This document shows, piece after piece, positions 61,481-64,000 of a stretch of DNA of 64,000 bases. The notes below the pieces were generated by a model that had not been told where the DNA came from, made no database searches, and saw only the letters and a list, made by a program, of their open reading frames with translations. Made by a program: the position numbers and the translations under genes. This DNA is from Trachelipus rathkii (Eukaryota; Arthropoda; Malacostraca; Isopoda; Trachelipodidae). Location of the stretch: contig JABUQX010078767.1 in NCBI GenBank assembly GCA_015478945.1, forward strand, positions 27,501-91,500. The letters are read 5' to 3'. Numbering within the stretch: position 1 is the stretch's first letter; the number at the start of each line of letters is the position of its first letter.

Positions 61481-62560
61481 TAATATGTGTAATCTTAGTC
61501 AGAGTATAGAAAAATACTTCTTTAGAACCACATATTATATTTATATATATATTTTAATGTTATGTTCATATTAATAATAGTATAGTATATAGTATATTAT
61601 AGTATTAATAATATTATTTACTTAATATTTTTGAAATGATTTTAGTTAACAGAAAAATAAAATTTAAGATATAAGTATATTATAATGCAAAACTAACTAG
61701 TGATATGTTAAATTATATTAGCGTTGATCTGTATTCTAGCTCACGGTTAACTCGTTACCCCATTATTTTAGGTTATAAATACTGAAATCTTAAATTGTAA
61801 AAGTATACCAAAATTATTAAAATTTTCTATAAAAAATGTTTTTCTCGCCCTATGTATCTAAAGAATATAAGGAAACAAAATATACTCTATAATAAAAAAA
61901 TCTGATATAAAGTAACAGTTGAATTCATTTTAGAAATTCTTGCCCATTGTTGCTCAATGCACTCTTAGAAGTAACATCAAATTTATTGTACTCAGGGATG
62001 CGTTCTCATAACGCTATTCTTTACGTCAAATTATAAGAAGAGGCGAGTACTGGCTCTCTTGTTACCAAATGAATACAAATATTATAGTGTAAACCGATCC
62101 TTCATTAATATGACTGATAGTCTTTCCGAATCCACCATTTACGATGTACGTTGAGTTTGAAGTTTTTATATTGATTGTTTTCCAATGTGTTGGTGATATA
62201 TTACAAAAACAAAATATTATGTTTATTTATTAACTTTATTTAAGTGTATTTAGCATTTTATAATAAAAAGATTTTAATAATAATAAACATTTTTTTAAAG
62301 CATCTGCAATATGTTATCCGCGAAAGCTTTAACACCGATCCTTCATTAATTAAAACTTAGTCTTGAAAGCAAGCGATGTAAACACTTTACTGCGGTGCGC
62401 GGCAATAAGAAATATTTATGCTTTAAAGGAATTTTGAGCGCAAAGCGGAGATGGCATAATTTTAAATATACATTGTAATTGAGTTGACTTATTATCTGAA
62501 TAAACTTATTAATAAAGTAAGGGTTTATCTCGTGTTCGAATTAAGGGTATGACTCTATCA
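61481..62560. other. AT-rich sequence with a direct-repeat pair
   Basis: ACCGATCCTTCATTAAT occurs at 62093-62109 and 62334-62350, 241 bases apart. No coding frame was recognised in between or around. Confidence 0.5.
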
Positions 62561-64000
62561 CTATATATTATATATAAACCACTGCATATGATGAGCAATA
62601 TATATATAATACTTATATAATATATATATATAATAATATATAGATATAAGTTATATATATATATATTGATAAATATATATTAGTATATATTGAATATTAT
62701 ATATAGTATATATTAAGTATGGATACGTATTACACGGTTAATAGTATAGTTATATATTAAATTATATATATATATATAGATATATTATATAATATAATAA
62801 TATATATATATGTTAGATATTAGCATTTTTCTAGTACTACTACTATATATAATTATATATATGTTCTTGGGCGTGATACACAAACGTCATTTCATCTCTC
62901 AACTGAATCAAATACTTAGTAAAATATATAATAATACGAAATAGGCCTATATGACACCATTTACCGCTTGAAACACAAAATATCTATAGATAGTAATAAT
63001 TAATATATTAATATTAACATTGAAAAAAAATATATATTAATATAATGACTAATATATATAAGATGGTATGAATTTAAATAACATTGCAAATATTATATTT
63101 ATATCATACAGAAGTCGGTATGACTTTAGGAAACTATACCAGAGCTATGCTTGATAGAGTGATATATATATATAATAAATAAAATATGTAATACATAGTG
63201 ATAGTATAAAAAATATATTAGACCTGAATTATTATATTTACGTACTACTTATTTTTGACTTAGTTTAGTCTAAAGAACAGTAGTTAAATAAATAGTATAA
63301 TTATATATAGTAAATTTATATATAAATTTGTATATAAAACTCTGTCGACGCATTTTACTCCAATACTAGCTGCGTTCGCACTTCTATTCCAGTATTTGTC
63401 ATTCTATCTAAGTATATTAATAATATATATAATATAACTATTATATTAATATATATTAAATATTAATCTATATAAATATATATATTATATATATATATTA
63501 TAATATATATATATATATATATTATATTGATATATTTAATATATATAGTTATATATCATATATATAAATACGTAAAAGTTTCTTACATTTAACATAGCCT
63601 CTTGTGCATGCCTTTATAAGCCTTTGAGAAGCGGGATGTGATTAAAATCGAATTGAAATAAAAGAGTAATCCGCTATTAACCACATTCTTCAAGCTTGTA
63701 TTAACTTTAGTCACGTCATATATATATCTATATAATTAAAGCGTGAACTCGAAGGCAAATCCTCACATCCTTCCTTTTATTTTATTATTTTCATTTCTAT
63801 ATACTAAGTTAAAATATCCTTTAGAATGAACTTCAGATCCCAATAAGGAAAACAATCATTTTATAAGCATTCTATTCCAGTAGACGCTCGGCTCTGCGTC
63901 ACCCTAGTTTAAGTCCTACAATTGGCCTTATAGGTATATGAGGATATGAGTAAAAGTAAGAGGTGCGTATTCTATCTTACTTTTTTATTACTCTTGATAA
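62561..64000. other. TA-rich and AT-rich sequence to the window end
   Basis: (TA)n tracts at 62590-62720, 62760-62815, 63415-63560; no gene recognised. Confidence 0.6.

Overview
This is eukaryotic, AT-rich genomic DNA dominated by repeats. No bacterial-style operon, rRNA, tRNA or CRISPR array was found. Several decayed LINE copies carry a reverse transcriptase (YADD, a GHVE-type C-terminus) of a kind I associate with decapod crustaceans. Together with the dense (TA)n, (ATT)n and (ATC)n microsatellites and the hAT and Ty3/gypsy debris, this suggests an arthropod, most likely a decapod. That assignment is inference.

1-4.9 kb: mostly non-coding. It holds alternating inverted ~40-bp motifs (203-708), a candidate TATA promoter with an ATG|GT first exon (1734-1864), a LINE scrap (2803-2953) and two candidate exons (about 3586-3831 and 4641-4751). 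4.9-14.4 kb: three long decayed minus-strand copies of one LINE family and a fourth, 3'-end-only copy, separated by (TA)n tracts, with a 1.58-kb hAT-like DNA transposon between the first two. 15-19.9 kb: a hAT end remnant, a 132-bp minisatellite (4.8 copies) and, just after it, a well-formed acidic exon (17250-17444). 20-33.5 kb: long, noisy TA-rich sequence with almost no open frames, possibly poorly polished consensus.

34.1-51.8 kb is the interesting part. Two tandem, minus-strand copies of a Gag-like gene (four zinc knuckles, a repeated MIQxDPPN-type linker and, in the complete copy, an OTU-like C-terminal domain) lie here. The first copy is split by an 11.2-kb Ty3/gypsy LTR retrotransposon (36230-47388) with 1.5-kb LTRs, a 4-bp target duplication, a lysine-type primer site and gag, protease, RT and RNase H. 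Instead of a recognisable integrase it has an OTU-like domain fused after RNase H, and a separate 3' ORF resembling an SGNH (GDSL-type) hydrolase. The OTU-like domains of the LTR element and the Gag-like gene resemble each other, linking host copy and invader as relatives. All these frames are broken by stops or frameshifts.

51.8-64 kb: AT-rich and largely gene-free, with a GT-rich strand-asymmetric block (53.03-53.54 kb), a few islands of higher complexity, one weak candidate exon (58899-58989) and more (TA)n.
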